Source of the DNA: Ralstonia sp. RRA
GTDB taxonomy: Bacteria > Pseudomonadota > Gammaproteobacteria > Burkholderiales > Burkholderiaceae
Direction of reading: 5' to 3'
Length of the DNA stretch: 64,000 nucleotides
Assembly: GCF_037023145.1 (NCBI RefSeq)
Contig: NZ_CP146093.1
Location: forward strand, 186,001 to 250,000
Positions within the stretch are counted from its first letter, which is position 1, and the number at the start of each line of letters is the position of its first letter. Position numbers and translations under genes: made by a program. Positions 26,858-36,032 of the stretch are shown here, one piece after another. The notes beneath the pieces were generated by a model. It was not told where the DNA came from and searched no databases. It saw only the letters and a program-made list of their open reading frames with translations.

Positions 26858-27250
26858 TTACTGAGCGGCGTCCTTCACCTTCTTCAGCGGGCGCACCTTG
26901 ACACGCACGCTGGCCGGCTTGGCCTCGAACCATTGCTCTTGGCCCGTGAAAGGGTTTTTGCCGAAGCGACGCTTGGTGGCCGGTACCTTCACGGATACCA
27001 CCTTGAAGAGACCAGGCAGCGTGAACTCGCCGGCGCCTTTCTTGTGCAGCGCACTCAGGATGGTGTTCTCCAGATGCAGGAGCACGGACTTCACGGCCTT
27101 GGCCTCAAGTTCTGTCTGCTCGGCCAAGTGACTCACCAGGCTGGCTTTGGTGAAGGTGTCCTTCAGCGGCTTGATGGTCGGGGCCGCGGCGGCGGCGGTC
27201 TTCTTTGCCGGTGCGGCTTTCTTTGCTGCGGTCTTGGATTTCGTCGCCAT
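26858..27250 (-). CDS. HU/IHF-family DNA-binding protein with Lys/Ala tail
   Basis: A 130-aa protein: an N-terminal Lys/Ala-rich histone-like tail (residues 1-25), then an HU core (FTKASLVSHLAEQTELEAKAVKS, and GRFTL-like GEFTLPGLFKV followed by KRRFGKNPFTGQ, the RNP-x-TG-like arm). Such plasmid nucleoid proteins bend DNA and can damp the effect of incoming DNA on the host. ATG at 27250 chosen because the tail and core are then complete. Confidence 0.85.
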   Translation of the reverse strand: MATKSKTAAKKAAPAKKTAAAAAPTIKPLKDTFTKASLVSHLAEQTELEAKAVKSVLLHLENTILSALHKKGAGEFTLPGLFKVVSVKVPATKRRFGKNPFTGQEQWFEAKPASVRVKVRPLKKVKDAAQ

Positions 27251-27369
27251 GGAGTGCGTAGATTTCAAGGTGGTTGACCATCGCGAGATGGCGAATTGTG
27301 CGCGCTACTGCGTGCGAGGGAAGAATAGCAAGGCCAGTCGTGCTGGACAACGGGACTCACCGTCTTCAT

Positions 27370-28239
27370 TTAGTCAAGAGGGGCCTCGTAGCGGGGCGCG
27401 CGGATCTGCGCGTCGATCCAAGCATCCTTTACCACCGTATCGAGAACGGTCGGGGGAATATCGAACCACTCCGACACGAAATGTACGGCGTCGGCCTCTA
27501 GGCCCGCCCATGCTCGTGCTTTTGCCACCCAGCGCGGTCCGACCTGAATTGGAGTGCAGCGTCCGGGCGTGACGTGGAAATAGCTGACGCGGTGCGCGGT
27601 GGTTGATTCGATGAACCACATACGGCGGATGCCGGCGTCGTCTCTGGCGCAGCCGAGACGCAATCGGGCGCCTTGCTGCTCGAGCGCGCGCAACGCACTG
27701 ACCAACGAGGCATCGGTCGGCCGGTACCAGACCGAGACCTTGCGCAGCACGGCGTGTTCACCTTGCGTGGCGCCCAACCAGTTCACGGCCGCGACCAGGC
27801 GGTGGACGCCGTTGGTGCACGTCACAGCCCCGCCGTAGGCGGCCAGCTTCAGTTCGTACGCTGCCTCAGGGGCGGGAAATGATTGGTGGCCGATTTCCGA
27901 TTCGCAGTAGTCAATGACGCGCTCGTCCCAGCCAAAACCGTGCAGGTCCTGCAGCATGCCGCGCCACGTCAAGGCCTTGCTGAAATTCCGATGCGTTAAG
28001 CCAACCACGGCGGCGATGGGCACGTCGACGTAGACCCGCTGGGTTGATCCTTCAGTCGTGAGGAGATCAAGGACCGGGCCCAGCTCAGTGCGCTTCCAGA
28101 CCGACTGGTCCAATACCGTGCAACTGGAGTCAGATGCTGCCGCGCGGATGCGCGCAAGGCCCGGTGCCTTTCGCATCTGCGCGGCTTGGTCTTGGCCATA
28201 GACGACATCTTGAGCGCGATGCATTGCATCATCCATCAT
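27370..28239 (-). CDS. Hypothetical plasmid protein with ParB-like GxHR segment
   Basis: A 289-aa soluble protein. CTNGVHRLVAAVNWLGA near residues 138-154 is like the GxHRxxAA element of ParB/sulfiredoxin-fold domains, but the rest does not match ParB. It overlaps the end of the TraB/GumN gene upstream (ATGATGG), so both are likely in one transcript. Function unknown. Confidence 0.5.
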   Translation of the reverse strand: MMDDAMHRAQDVVYGQDQAAQMRKAPGLARIRAAASDSSCTVLDQSVWKRTELGPVLDLLTTEGSTQRVYVDVPIAAVVGLTHRNFSKALTWRGMLQDLHGFGWDERVIDYCESEIGHQSFPAPEAAYELKLAAYGGAVTCTNGVHRLVAAVNWLGATQGEHAVLRKVSVWYRPTDASLVSALRALEQQGARLRLGCARDDAGIRRMWFIESTTAHRVSYFHVTPGRCTPIQVGPRWVAKARAWAGLEADAVHFVSEWFDIPPTVLDTVVKDAWIDAQIRAPRYEAPLD

Positions 28240-29186
28240 GGTGCTTGCATCTCCATTGCTGTGTCATTCGGCAGCAGAATGTCGTTGACTTGGTAGCCGT
28301 CCGCTCGCAAGAGTGCGATGAGTCCGTCGGACCCTGGCAGGTGAGCAGCACCAACCGCGACCACCGCGCCGCCGGCGTCGAGGGCTTGGCGCAAGCGCGG
28401 CATCCAGGACAAATTGCGGTCGTGGACCATCAGGCGGTGATAGATCGCCGCATCCTCTGGAGATTCGTTACCCAGACTCGCGAGAGCGGCGATCCTCTCA
28501 TAGTCGCCGCGATTGAATGCGATAACAGCTTGACGGAAATCCTCTCGCTGGCGGGCGATGTTCAAGCCGCCCATCAGCAGGCGCCAATAGATCCGATCCG
28601 GGACCGCGCGTCGCCGGTTTTCCAAGTCGGTCTGATCTTCGAGAGGCACTATCGCTACGTTGTAGCGCAGTGCCGCTATCGCGAATATCGCGTCTCTGGA
28701 CAGGTTGCTCAATTCTGTGCAGGGAATCCAAGCGTACGCGGCGGCCATACGCGGACTCTTGTGCTGCAGCATTTCGATGGCCAGGTCGGGACGTTGAGGT
28801 GCTGCGCATTTCGCGCGCAGCTGAAGAAATTCAACCTGTGTATCGGTCAATGACCGGGCCCATGGTGCACGAGAGGCCCGACCAGCAAACACCTCGGGGT
28901 CCAGTAGATCGGCGCCCTGGAGTTCGACAGGCTGTGGACCTTGGGCCCTCGAACTTTCAATGACAAAACTTGTGGCGCCCTGGAGCACCGACATCGCCGG
29001 CTGGCGCATGCCCTGATAGGGGACGTGGAGAGTGGCGACCAGCACGCTTTTGGCCCCGTTCGGCGCGGTGATTGCGAGTGCGGGTACGCCATCCTGTGCA
29101 ATAGCCGGTGTGGAGGCGAGGGTGGCGGCACAAACGAATGCCGCCAGTGTGCGAAATTGGTCAACCAGGCCAAACGACCGCAGCAT
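28236..29186 (-). CDS. TraB/GumN family protein
   Basis: A 316-aa protein with a signal peptide (cleavage near TPAIAQ), the family motif VLVATLHVPYQGMR (near residues 47-60), and the C-terminal VVAVGAAHLPGSDGLIALLRADGY. TraB/GumN proteins are periplasmic or membrane-linked putative metal-dependent proteins; the plasmid pheromone-shutdown member gave the name. Role here unknown. Its stop overlaps the next gene. Confidence 0.8.
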   Translation of the reverse strand: MLRSFGLVDQFRTLAAFVCAATLASTPAIAQDGVPALAITAPNGAKSVLVATLHVPYQGMRQPAMSVLQGATSFVIESSRAQGPQPVELQGADLLDPEVFAGRASRAPWARSLTDTQVEFLQLRAKCAAPQRPDLAIEMLQHKSPRMAAAYAWIPCTELSNLSRDAIFAIAALRYNVAIVPLEDQTDLENRRRAVPDRIYWRLLMGGLNIARQREDFRQAVIAFNRGDYERIAALASLGNESPEDAAIYHRLMVHDRNLSWMPRLRQALDAGGAVVAVGAAHLPGSDGLIALLRADGYQVNDILLPNDTAMEMQAP

Positions 29187-29290
29187 GCGATGACTCCGGA
29201 TGTGAAGAGGGCTAGGGGAAGGACTGTATGGCGGGCAGGGCGCAATGCAGAGGGGGGCCGTGCCGCCCAGTGGGTAGGTAAGCGGCGTTG

Positions 29291-30136
29291 CTACGCCCCC
29301 TTGCGCCGTGAGTTTGGTTTGCTCGGCGGTTGACCGGTCTGCTGATCTGGTGCCGACTCTGGTGTCGGCTTCGCGGCCTCAATTTGCTCGCGCAGCATTC
29401 GCAACTCGGCCTGGGCACCGGCCTCAAGACCGACGACCTCGGTTAGTTTCTCGCGGGTGCGCTCATGCGCGGCCTGCGCTTCAGCCAGTTGGGCACGCAC
29501 CTGGTGCTCGCGCGATTCGGCGTTGGCCAAGCGCTCGTTGGCCTGGATTCGGGCGATGTCAGCAGCTTCACGCTGCGCATCGGCGACGGCGGCTGTGCGA
29601 TCGGCAGCGACCCGGGCGGCCTGTTCCGCCGCCAGTTGGGCGCGCAGTTCGCTCAGTTCGCGCTCCAAGTGTGGCAGCGCTTCCAGGCGCAACTCCACTT
29701 GCGCGAGCGCCCGACGAACGGCGGCGAGTTCGCCGCGCTCCCGCTCCGACTCTGCATTCAAGCGTTCGATCTCTGCTGCCTGCTCGGCCGCCTTGCCGGC
29801 AAGCTTGTCGCGCTCTGTCGCAACCTGCTGCAGCTCCTGCGTCAGGGCGTCGCGTTCAGCTTCCAGAGCCTCGCCAGTGCTGGCCAGCACCGCGTTTTCA
29901 CTCATGACCTGCGCCAGTGCGGCCTCGGCGTCGGCCGCGGCGTCCTCGGCCACCCGCGAAAACTCGGTGCCCAGTGCGGCCAGCAGGCGGGGGTTCGGAT
30001 CGCCAATCTTGCGCGCGGCAGGCTTTTGTTGACCCTGCCAAGTAACCAGATGGCGGTGGATGGTGTTCATGCTGCCAGTGCCCAGCCGCTCGCGCACTGC
30101 GCTTAGCGTCGGCTTGATTTGCTCGGCGTAGAACAA
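29291..30136 (-). pseudogene. kfrA: KfrA-like coiled-coil plasmid protein, 5' end removed by transposon
   Basis: The remaining 280 or so residues keep the end of the KfrA DNA-binding domain (TLSAVRERLGTGSMNTIHRHL) and a long heptad-rich coiled coil of Ala/Glu/Arg ending in a basic tail (SRRKGA). KfrA is an autorepressor and nucleoid-like stability protein of plasmids. Roughly 20-30 N-terminal residues are missing: the frame runs into the transposon end near 30140. No matching 5' part was found elsewhere in the window. Confidence 0.75.
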
Positions 30137-30598
30137 AATAAAAATGTCACTACGGTTTGGCGAAACTGAGCCAACGCGGGCTCTGTAGTGACAATTTTAA
30201 TTACGTTGAAAGCGAGGCAATAGCGTCAATAGGCGTAAGCCCGCATTAAATTTGTCAATTGGCATCCTAGACTTCCACTCCCTTCGTAAGGCCTTGATCT
30301 TATGGGGAAAAGTCAGTCCTTCGATAGCCCGGTCCCGATCCCGCGACCTCGCGGAGCGCATCGGCGTAGAACAAAATAAAAATGTCACTACGGTTTGGCG
30401 AAACTGAGCCAACGCGGGCTCTGTAGTGACAATTTTAATTACGTTGAAAGCGAGGCAATAGCGTCAATAGGCGTAAGCCCGCATTAAATTTGTCAATTGG
30501 CATCCTAGACTTCCACTCCCTTCGTAAGGCCTTGATCTTATGGGGAAAAGTCAGTCCTTCGATAGCCCGATCCCGATCCCGCGACCTCGCGGAGCGCA
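30123..30598. repeat. 238-bp tandem duplication of transposon left end
   Basis: Bases 30123-30360 and 30361-30598 are identical except G30332/A30570. The unit runs from kfrA-derived bases (TCGGCGTAGAAC) through the transposon tip into the first 20 codons of the tnsA-like gene. The junctions share the four bases TCGG. The first copy therefore holds a 25-codon truncated start of tnsA (30302-30379). Both copies contain TGTCACTAC and GTAGTGACA arms 31 bases apart. Confidence 0.95.
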
Positions 30599-31178
30599 TC
30601 GGCTCGAGGCCTTCAGCCTCAAATTGGGGCGCCGGGTGTCGTTCTATCGGTGTGCGGCTCTCGATCAATGGCTGAGGCTGGAGGCCGATCCCGACGTTCA
30701 GCGTTTTTGCGAAAGGCCTGGGTTCATCCTAGTGGGCGGACAGCGACACTTGGCCGAGTTCTGGGTCCGTTATGAAACTCGGGACGAGTTGGTGTTGCTC
30801 TCAGAGTCAGACGACGAGGGCATGGTCGTCGACAAAGGGCGCCAACTGGACGACTCAGAGATCGATATTCGTGTGGTGCCGCCGGCAGAACTCGCTGCAT
30901 CCCGAGTCTGGATCGACAACTGGCAACGGATGTTACCCACGATCGTGGCCAATCGCGGCTTGCCAGCGGCGAGTCTGCTGACAGCGATCCGGCGCTTTGC
31001 GACAGCTGAGCCGAGGCAACTCCTGACCATTGAGCGCGAGTACGCCACAGGCGATCCCGTTCTGGTTCGCACCGCGGTGTATGAGTTATTGCGCACGGGC
31101 AAGCTCTCGGCACCGACCTTGCATACGGAAGCGTTGTCGCTGCTCACACTGTTCTCGGCACCGGGAGGACAGTCCTGA
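30540..31178 (+). CDS. TnsA-like transposon endonuclease subunit, atypical active site
   Basis: A 212-aa protein. Its layout matches TnsA: ALDQWLRLEADPDVQRFCERP (residues about 40-60), then two strands where the PD-(D/E)xK residues should lie. Instead of PDF it has LAEFWV (71-76) and instead of ExK it has LVLLSES (84-90). In Tn7, TnsA cuts the 5' ends to allow cut-and-paste movement. A weakened nuclease would favour cointegrates. The stop overlaps the tnsB ATG (TGATG). Confidence 0.65.
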   Translation: MGKSQSFDSPIPIPRPRGAHRLEAFSLKLGRRVSFYRCAALDQWLRLEADPDVQRFCERPGFILVGGQRHLAEFWVRYETRDELVLLSESDDEGMVVDKGRQLDDSEIDIRVVPPAELAASRVWIDNWQRMLPTIVANRGLPAASLLTAIRRFATAEPRQLLTIEREYATGDPVLVRTAVYELLRTGKLSAPTLHTEALSLLTLFSAPGGQS

Positions 31179-33151
31179 TGCGCCGCAAACCGGAGCTCCA
31201 GCATCTCGACCTCGCGTCCTGGCCGTCAGTTGCATGGACGGAGCTCACGGAGGGGCGTCAGCAGCGGGTACGCATGGCGACTGCCGCCATCGAGCGCTAT
31301 GCACGAGGCGACGCTATCGACGAAATTGAACTGTCCACCGGTATCGATCGTCGCCAACTATATCGGTGGTTGTATCGTGCGTTGCAGACACACCCCGATG
31401 GACGGATCTGGGGCTTTCGCGCCGTCATTCCCAATGTGCGGATTGCCGAATACGCGCGCGTTGCCCCTATCGTCGTCCAGGGGCAGACCGGCAGTCGCGG
31501 TACGGCCGGGGCGATATCGCAAATCTTCGAGAGCCATCCCGCCTTGGTGACGTGGCTTCGGGCTCAGATTCGGCAACGCAAGGTCGTGCTGCATCAGGTC
31601 AGCACGGATGGCAAGCTCAAGACGCGCCTGCGCGGCCTGAAAGCCCTGCATGAGGAGTTCCTGAAGCAATGTCGGTCGCTCGGTCTGAAGGCGACGGACT
31701 ACCCGCTCTGTATGGACTATTTGGCAATCCGCTCGTTGTCCAACCGGCTCAAGGCGGAAATGCTGCGCTCCTTCGGCCAAGCTGCGCGCGCGGCGGGCGC
31801 CTCTCACCTCAAAGGCTTGCCCCTGCAGGACGGACATGCCGTATCGCCCGCGGCCGTGCGCCCCTATCAGGTCGTGGAATTCGACGGGCACCGTCTGGAT
31901 GTTCGGCTCAAGGTGGTGGTACGTGACCCTTTGGGTTTTGAGCACGAGTTCGAAATGGAGCGCATCTGGCTGCTGGTCATCATCGACGTTTGCACTCGCG
32001 CGATCCTGGGTTATCACGTCGTGCTCGCGCGCGAGTACAGCCGTCATGACGTGATCAAGACGATGGAGAAGGCACTGGAGCCTCATCGCCCCATGACCTT
32101 CACCCTTCCCAATCTCGCGTACTCCAAGCACGATGGCCTGCCGTCGCAAAAACTGCCCGAGCTCGCCTACGCTTGCTGGGAGTGGATCAAGCTCGACAAC
32201 GCCAAAGCAAATCTTGCCAACGACACGCTCAGTGCCTTGTGCGAGTTCGTGGGTTGCATTGTCGATGCGGGCCCTTATCACCACCCGGACGAGCGCCCCT
32301 ACATTGAGCGTTTCTTTGCGACCATTGCGCAAGAGATGTCGTCGCGTCTGCCTGGCTACACCGGATCGCATCCGCGTGACCTTCGGCGTGCGCTGTCCGA
32401 TCCGAAGGGCAATCTCCGCTTGTACCTGTCCTCCGATGAGCTGACGGAACTCGTCGAATATGCCATCGCCAGTTACAACGGTACACCGCACAGCGGGCTG
32501 AACAACATCACGCCTCTGGAGGCCATGGAGCGGTTGATCCGTGTCAAGCAGAGCATGCTCTCCTGGTTGGCCGAGCATCGGCGTCGCACGCTGTGCCTGA
32601 TGCAAACCGCGTCGAGGCACACGGTGCGTGCCTACTTGCACCAAGGTGTGCGTCCTCACATCAACCTGCACGGTGTGCGCTACACCAGCACAACCCTGGC
32701 AGCGGCGACGCATCTGATCGGTACGAAGCTGCTTGTCTATTCCAACGTCGAAGACCTGCGCGGCGTACGGGCGTTTCTCGCGGATGGAGCCGAGTTGGGG
32801 CCATTGCAGGCGCAGGGCGCGTGGGGCCTGGTGCCCCACGATTTGCGGCTGCGCAAAGAGATCCTGAAATGGCGTAAGAAGCGCGGCATGCGCAAAGGGA
32901 TGGAAGGCAACGTGATCGAGGCGTTCGTCCAAGAGAAGCTGGCGCACGCCAAACACACACGCAAAGCCGCCACGGATCTCGCGCACGTCATCCGTGTTTT
33001 GTCGACTGCGCCGACGATCTACACGCCTTTGCGACCCACCGTACCCATTTCTGCGCCGCTTTCCAATGCCGTCGCTGACGATTCACCATCGCCGCCGCCA
33101 GCGCCCGGTGTACCACGCCGCCTCACGATTGGTACGGGACTGATTTCCTAG
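31178..33151 (+). CDS. TnsB-like DDE transposase
   Basis: A 657-aa protein with N-terminal helix-turn-helix regions (residues about 20-70, GIDRRQLYRWLYRALQ), an integrase core with candidate catalytic residues Asp236 (VVEFDGHRLDV), Asp340 (IKLDNAKANLA) and Glu377 (ERPYIERFF), spacing typical of the DDE/rve fold, and a C-terminal Mu-type barrel region. It makes the 3' strand cuts and joins. It follows tnsA with a 1-base overlap and ends 26 bases before tnsC. Complete by length. Confidence 0.85.
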   Translation: MRRKPELQHLDLASWPSVAWTELTEGRQQRVRMATAAIERYARGDAIDEIELSTGIDRRQLYRWLYRALQTHPDGRIWGFRAVIPNVRIAEYARVAPIVVQGQTGSRGTAGAISQIFESHPALVTWLRAQIRQRKVVLHQVSTDGKLKTRLRGLKALHEEFLKQCRSLGLKATDYPLCMDYLAIRSLSNRLKAEMLRSFGQAARAAGASHLKGLPLQDGHAVSPAAVRPYQVVEFDGHRLDVRLKVVVRDPLGFEHEFEMERIWLLVIIDVCTRAILGYHVVLAREYSRHDVIKTMEKALEPHRPMTFTLPNLAYSKHDGLPSQKLPELAYACWEWIKLDNAKANLANDTLSALCEFVGCIVDAGPYHHPDERPYIERFFATIAQEMSSRLPGYTGSHPRDLRRALSDPKGNLRLYLSSDELTELVEYAIASYNGTPHSGLNNITPLEAMERLIRVKQSMLSWLAEHRRRTLCLMQTASRHTVRAYLHQGVRPHINLHGVRYTSTTLAAATHLIGTKLLVYSNVEDLRGVRAFLADGAELGPLQAQGAWGLVPHDLRLRKEILKWRKKRGMRKGMEGNVIEAFVQEKLAHAKHTRKAATDLAHVIRVLSTAPTIYTPLRPTVPISAPLSNAVADDSPSPPPAPGVPRRLTIGTGLIS

Positions 33152-33177
33152 GCGGGCCGCCCGCAAGGAGGACCACC

Positions 33178-34155
33178 ATGTCTGTCGAACGCCCCCGCCC
33201 GGTTGATCCGGCTACGCACCCTCTGGTCACTGGCAATTACCGGATCGCCACGGCAGCGATCCAGGATTTTTATGAACTGGTGACACGGTGCCTGCGGTAC
33301 CGTGTTCCTGGGGCGCTGATCTACGGACCCTCACGCATTGGCAAGACCCGGGCGATCGAATACATACGGCTCCTGCTCGCCCGCAACTACCCCAAAATCT
33401 CCACCTTCCACGCGCAGTGCGAGCACAAGCCCAAGCATGCGGAGGGCCCCTTTCTGTCGAACCTGCTGGAGGCCGTCGGCTATCCCGAGCCGCAGACGGG
33501 AACCAACACGGCCAAGCGGTTCCGGCTGACCCATAAGCTGCGGGAGGCGGCGGCCCGAGCGGGCAGCGGAACGATTCTCCTGTTTTGCGATGAGGCACAG
33601 CGCTACAACGTCAATGAGTACGAGTGGCTGCGCGACATTCACGATACGCTCGATCGGCAGCAGATCAGGCTGTACACCTTCCTGGTCGGCCAGGAGGAGT
33701 TGCTGGCCAAGAAGGAATCGCTGCAGGCGGCAGGGGCCACGCAGATCATCGCGCGCCTCATGGTCGAAGAGTTGCCGTTCTATGGGATACGCGATGCTGA
33801 TGATGTCGCGACTTGCTTGCTCGGCTATGACGAAACCTGTTACCCGGAGGCGAGCGCTTGGACCTTCACGCGGTTTTACGTCCCCGAGGCATTCGACACC
33901 AACTACCGGCTTGTCAACGACGCGACCGTGCTCTGGGAGGCCTTCAGCGCGGCGCATCACAAGGCGAGCCTCCCCTACAAGATGGAAATCCCGATGGAAT
34001 ATTTCGTGCGCGCTGTTGAGATTGTCCTGAAAGATAGCGAGACCCGGGACGCACCGGGTTACAGCCCAGCGCCAGCATTGTGGGCATACGCCGTGCAACA
34101 GTGTGGTTACGTCCAATCGCGCCATGCGACCGGGCATATCATCGCCGCTGCGTAG
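33178..34155 (+). CDS. TnsC/TniB-like AAA+ target-selection ATPase
   Basis: A 325-aa AAA+ protein with Walker A GPSRIGKT (residues about 50-57) and Walker B LLFCDEAQ (about 135-142). TnsC-family proteins form filaments on target DNA and link the target selector (TniQ/TnsD) to the transposase. A strong ribosome site (AAGGAGG) lies 7 bases before the ATG. Length is as expected for the family. Confidence 0.85.
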   Translation: MSVERPRPVDPATHPLVTGNYRIATAAIQDFYELVTRCLRYRVPGALIYGPSRIGKTRAIEYIRLLLARNYPKISTFHAQCEHKPKHAEGPFLSNLLEAVGYPEPQTGTNTAKRFRLTHKLREAAARAGSGTILLFCDEAQRYNVNEYEWLRDIHDTLDRQQIRLYTFLVGQEELLAKKESLQAAGATQIIARLMVEELPFYGIRDADDVATCLLGYDETCYPEASAWTFTRFYVPEAFDTNYRLVNDATVLWEAFSAAHHKASLPYKMEIPMEYFVRAVEIVLKDSETRDAPGYSPAPALWAYAVQQCGYVQSRHATGHIIAAA

Positions 34156-34771
34156 CTCCCGGAAGAATCGATTCCCGATTCTATCGTTTGACGAGAGCGT
34201 GCTTTCGCCCGCGCTAGGCTACACCTTCGACCCGAAATGGGTCGACCCGTGCGAGTCGCTGATTTCCATTCTTTGGAAATTCGCGCAGGCCAATCAGCTT
34301 TCGGGGCATGTTGTGGTGCGTCATGCCGCCTTGTCCTTGCACGCCGATCCCTATTCCGGCGTTTTACCGGTGCACGATGCGATCAATATCGCCGCCTTGC
34401 GCAAGACCTTGCACCTGCCGGCCAAGATACTTCTCGGATCGGTCCTCGATGCTTTTCCTTACCGCCAGTACGACGAGCGTTTTCGATTTTGCCGCAAGTG
34501 TTTGGGGCGTGGATACCACAGTCCCCTCCATCAGTTGCAGAGCGAGTCCACATGCCCGGCGCATCAGACGCCACTCGAGATCGGTTGCCGACGCTGCGGC
34601 TACGAGCCGCTCTGCTTGCTCAAAGCTCGTTTTCTGGAAACCCCGTTTCGATGCGACTACTGTGGTGCCCCCTACAGTTACAAGACGTATTCGACACTAC
34701 GATCGGAGAAGATGTGCAAAGATGACAGAGTTGCAATGCGTCGGCGATACTTTGAAAGGACATACGGCTAG
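34124..34771 (+). CDS. TniQ/TnsD-like target selector, short
   Basis: A 215-aa protein (229 aa region starts possible at GTG 34103). It has a TniQ domain (DPCESLISILWKFAQANQLSG, YRQYDERFRFCRKCLGRGYHS) and CxxC zinc knuckles: CRKC, CPAHQTPLEIGCRRCG, CDYCGA. TniQ proteins are usually around 400 residues and TnsD longer, so this one is short or cut. It overlaps the tnsC end by 32 bases. Target preference cannot be deduced. Confidence 0.7.
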   Translation: MRPGISSPLRSSRKNRFPILSFDESVLSPALGYTFDPKWVDPCESLISILWKFAQANQLSGHVVVRHAALSLHADPYSGVLPVHDAINIAALRKTLHLPAKILLGSVLDAFPYRQYDERFRFCRKCLGRGYHSPLHQLQSESTCPAHQTPLEIGCRRCGYEPLCLLKARFLETPFRCDYCGAPYSYKTYSTLRSEKMCKDDRVAMRRRYFERTYG

Positions 34772-34891
34772 ACTGGGCGCATTTGGATCACGGCGGCGTC
34801 ACTCGCGTGATTGCCGTGGAGTCGAAAAATTGCTCCATCACGCTGGAAATACTGAGTCCCGGCCCCCGGTTGGGCGTCGGGCGAGGCGCGC

Positions 34892-35707
34892 TCATGCGTG
34901 AAGTTCAGCGACGATGCGCTCGGCGAGAAAATCGCAGGGTGGTCGGTTTGACGTGACGCTTCGGGCGAGGACGATTTCAAGCGTGCCAATCTCAGGCAGG
35001 CCGTGTGCGGGCCCGAGCAGCGTAAAGTCAGATGGCACAGCACACCGCGCGAGCGGGGTGATGGCGAGGCCAGTTCGGGCCATCGTCAGCAGGCCAAGCA
35101 GACTCGGGCTCTCATAGGAAGTTCGATACACGATTTTTGCGCGCTCGAGACTGTGGATCGCCTTCTCGCGTGCGACGCTTCCCGGTAGGAACACGGCAAT
35201 TGGTAGCGGCCGCTCACGCCAGATGTCAGTGGCGCCGGGCGCTGCGGCCCACACCATCGGCTCGTGCCGCAAGAACTCGCCGGTCAGCCCTTTCACCCGC
35301 GTCGCGCAGACGAGATCCACCGTGCCGTCGCGCAACATCGGGGCGAGCGCGACGCTGGGCAGGCCGGTCACCTGGATCTCGACCTTCGGATAGGTGGCCG
35401 AGAACTTCTTGAGAATCGGCGGAAACAGCGACGACGCGTAATCGTCCGGTACGCCGATCACCACGCGGCCAGTCACGTCCGGCCGGACGACCGCCGCCCA
35501 TGCCTCATCGCGCAGCGCAATGATCCGGCGCGCGTGTGCCAGCAGCACCTCGCCGTCCTGCGTCGGCACCACGCTGCGCGGCTTGCGCACGAACAGCGCT
35601 TTGCCAAGGGCCGATTCCAGCGTCTTGATCTGCATGCTCACCGCCGATTGCGAGCGGTGCACGAGATCTGCCGCCCGGCTGATCGTGCCCGTAAAGGACA
35701 AGGACAT
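34892..35707 (-). pseudogene. LysR-type regulator, N-terminus truncated
   Basis: About 270 residues. The helix-turn-helix begins abruptly at ISRAADLVHRSQSAVSMQIKTLE, which normally sits about 20 residues in; the start helix (…F..v…gSFT) is missing or replaced by MSLSFTG. The effector domain (VVIGVPDDYASSLFPPIL onward) is intact to the stop. It may be inactive or may start at the ATG 35707 with a shortened helix. Its original target genes are not visible nearby. Confidence 0.55.
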
Positions 35708-36032
35708 TTGTTGAGAGGGCTGCACCCCAACCCTCAGCGTGCTGCCGGCAAAAACATCGCCGCAAGAACTGGCAGGAGACACTGCGCATATTTTTCTGAT
35801 GCAGTGGGATTCCACCGAGTGCCGCGCATGCTCTGCATGCGTTGAGAGGCCAAGTTTTGGCGCGCCAGACCATGAGTTGATCGCATGCTTGCGCCTTCAG
35901 TATGCGCAAGGTGATTCGAGGTGGTAAGCATGCGGAGAGCAAGCACCATTCTCCGGCTGCATTCTTGTAATCCACCCGTAACTCTACGGTCAGGTTGACT
36001 TTCCTAGACTGCGGCTCCGTGATCGTCCATTG
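35708..36032. other. Gap without recognisable gene
   Basis: This stretch between the truncated lysR and the His/Cys-rich protein gene has only short frames that do not look coding. It probably holds the rearrangement point that removed the lysR start and the promoter of the next gene. Confidence 0.5.

Larger units (their letters stand above)
30145..34771 (+). mobile_element. Tn7-like transposon module, left end present, right end not found
   Basis: Left terminus starts TGTCACTACGG (30145, repeated at 30383), inside kfrA. It carries four genes in the order TnsA-like, TnsB-like, TnsC-like, TniQ-like, all on one strand with tight spacing. Repeated TGTCAATnGGC-like motifs near 30226 and 30251 may be transposase binding sites. 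The shortened TniQ and absence of an inverted TGTCACTAC copy downstream suggest that the right part was lost or rearranged, so the 34771 boundary is only the end of the last gene. Confidence 0.75.

Noticed and set aside
31358..32986. 542-codon minus-strand frame
   Set aside because: Antisense shadow of the TnsB-like gene, with low-complexity composition and no recognisable domain.
35505..35975. 156-codon minus-strand frame as a missing start of the lysR gene
   Set aside because: Its sequence does not supply the missing LysR helix in any joined frame.
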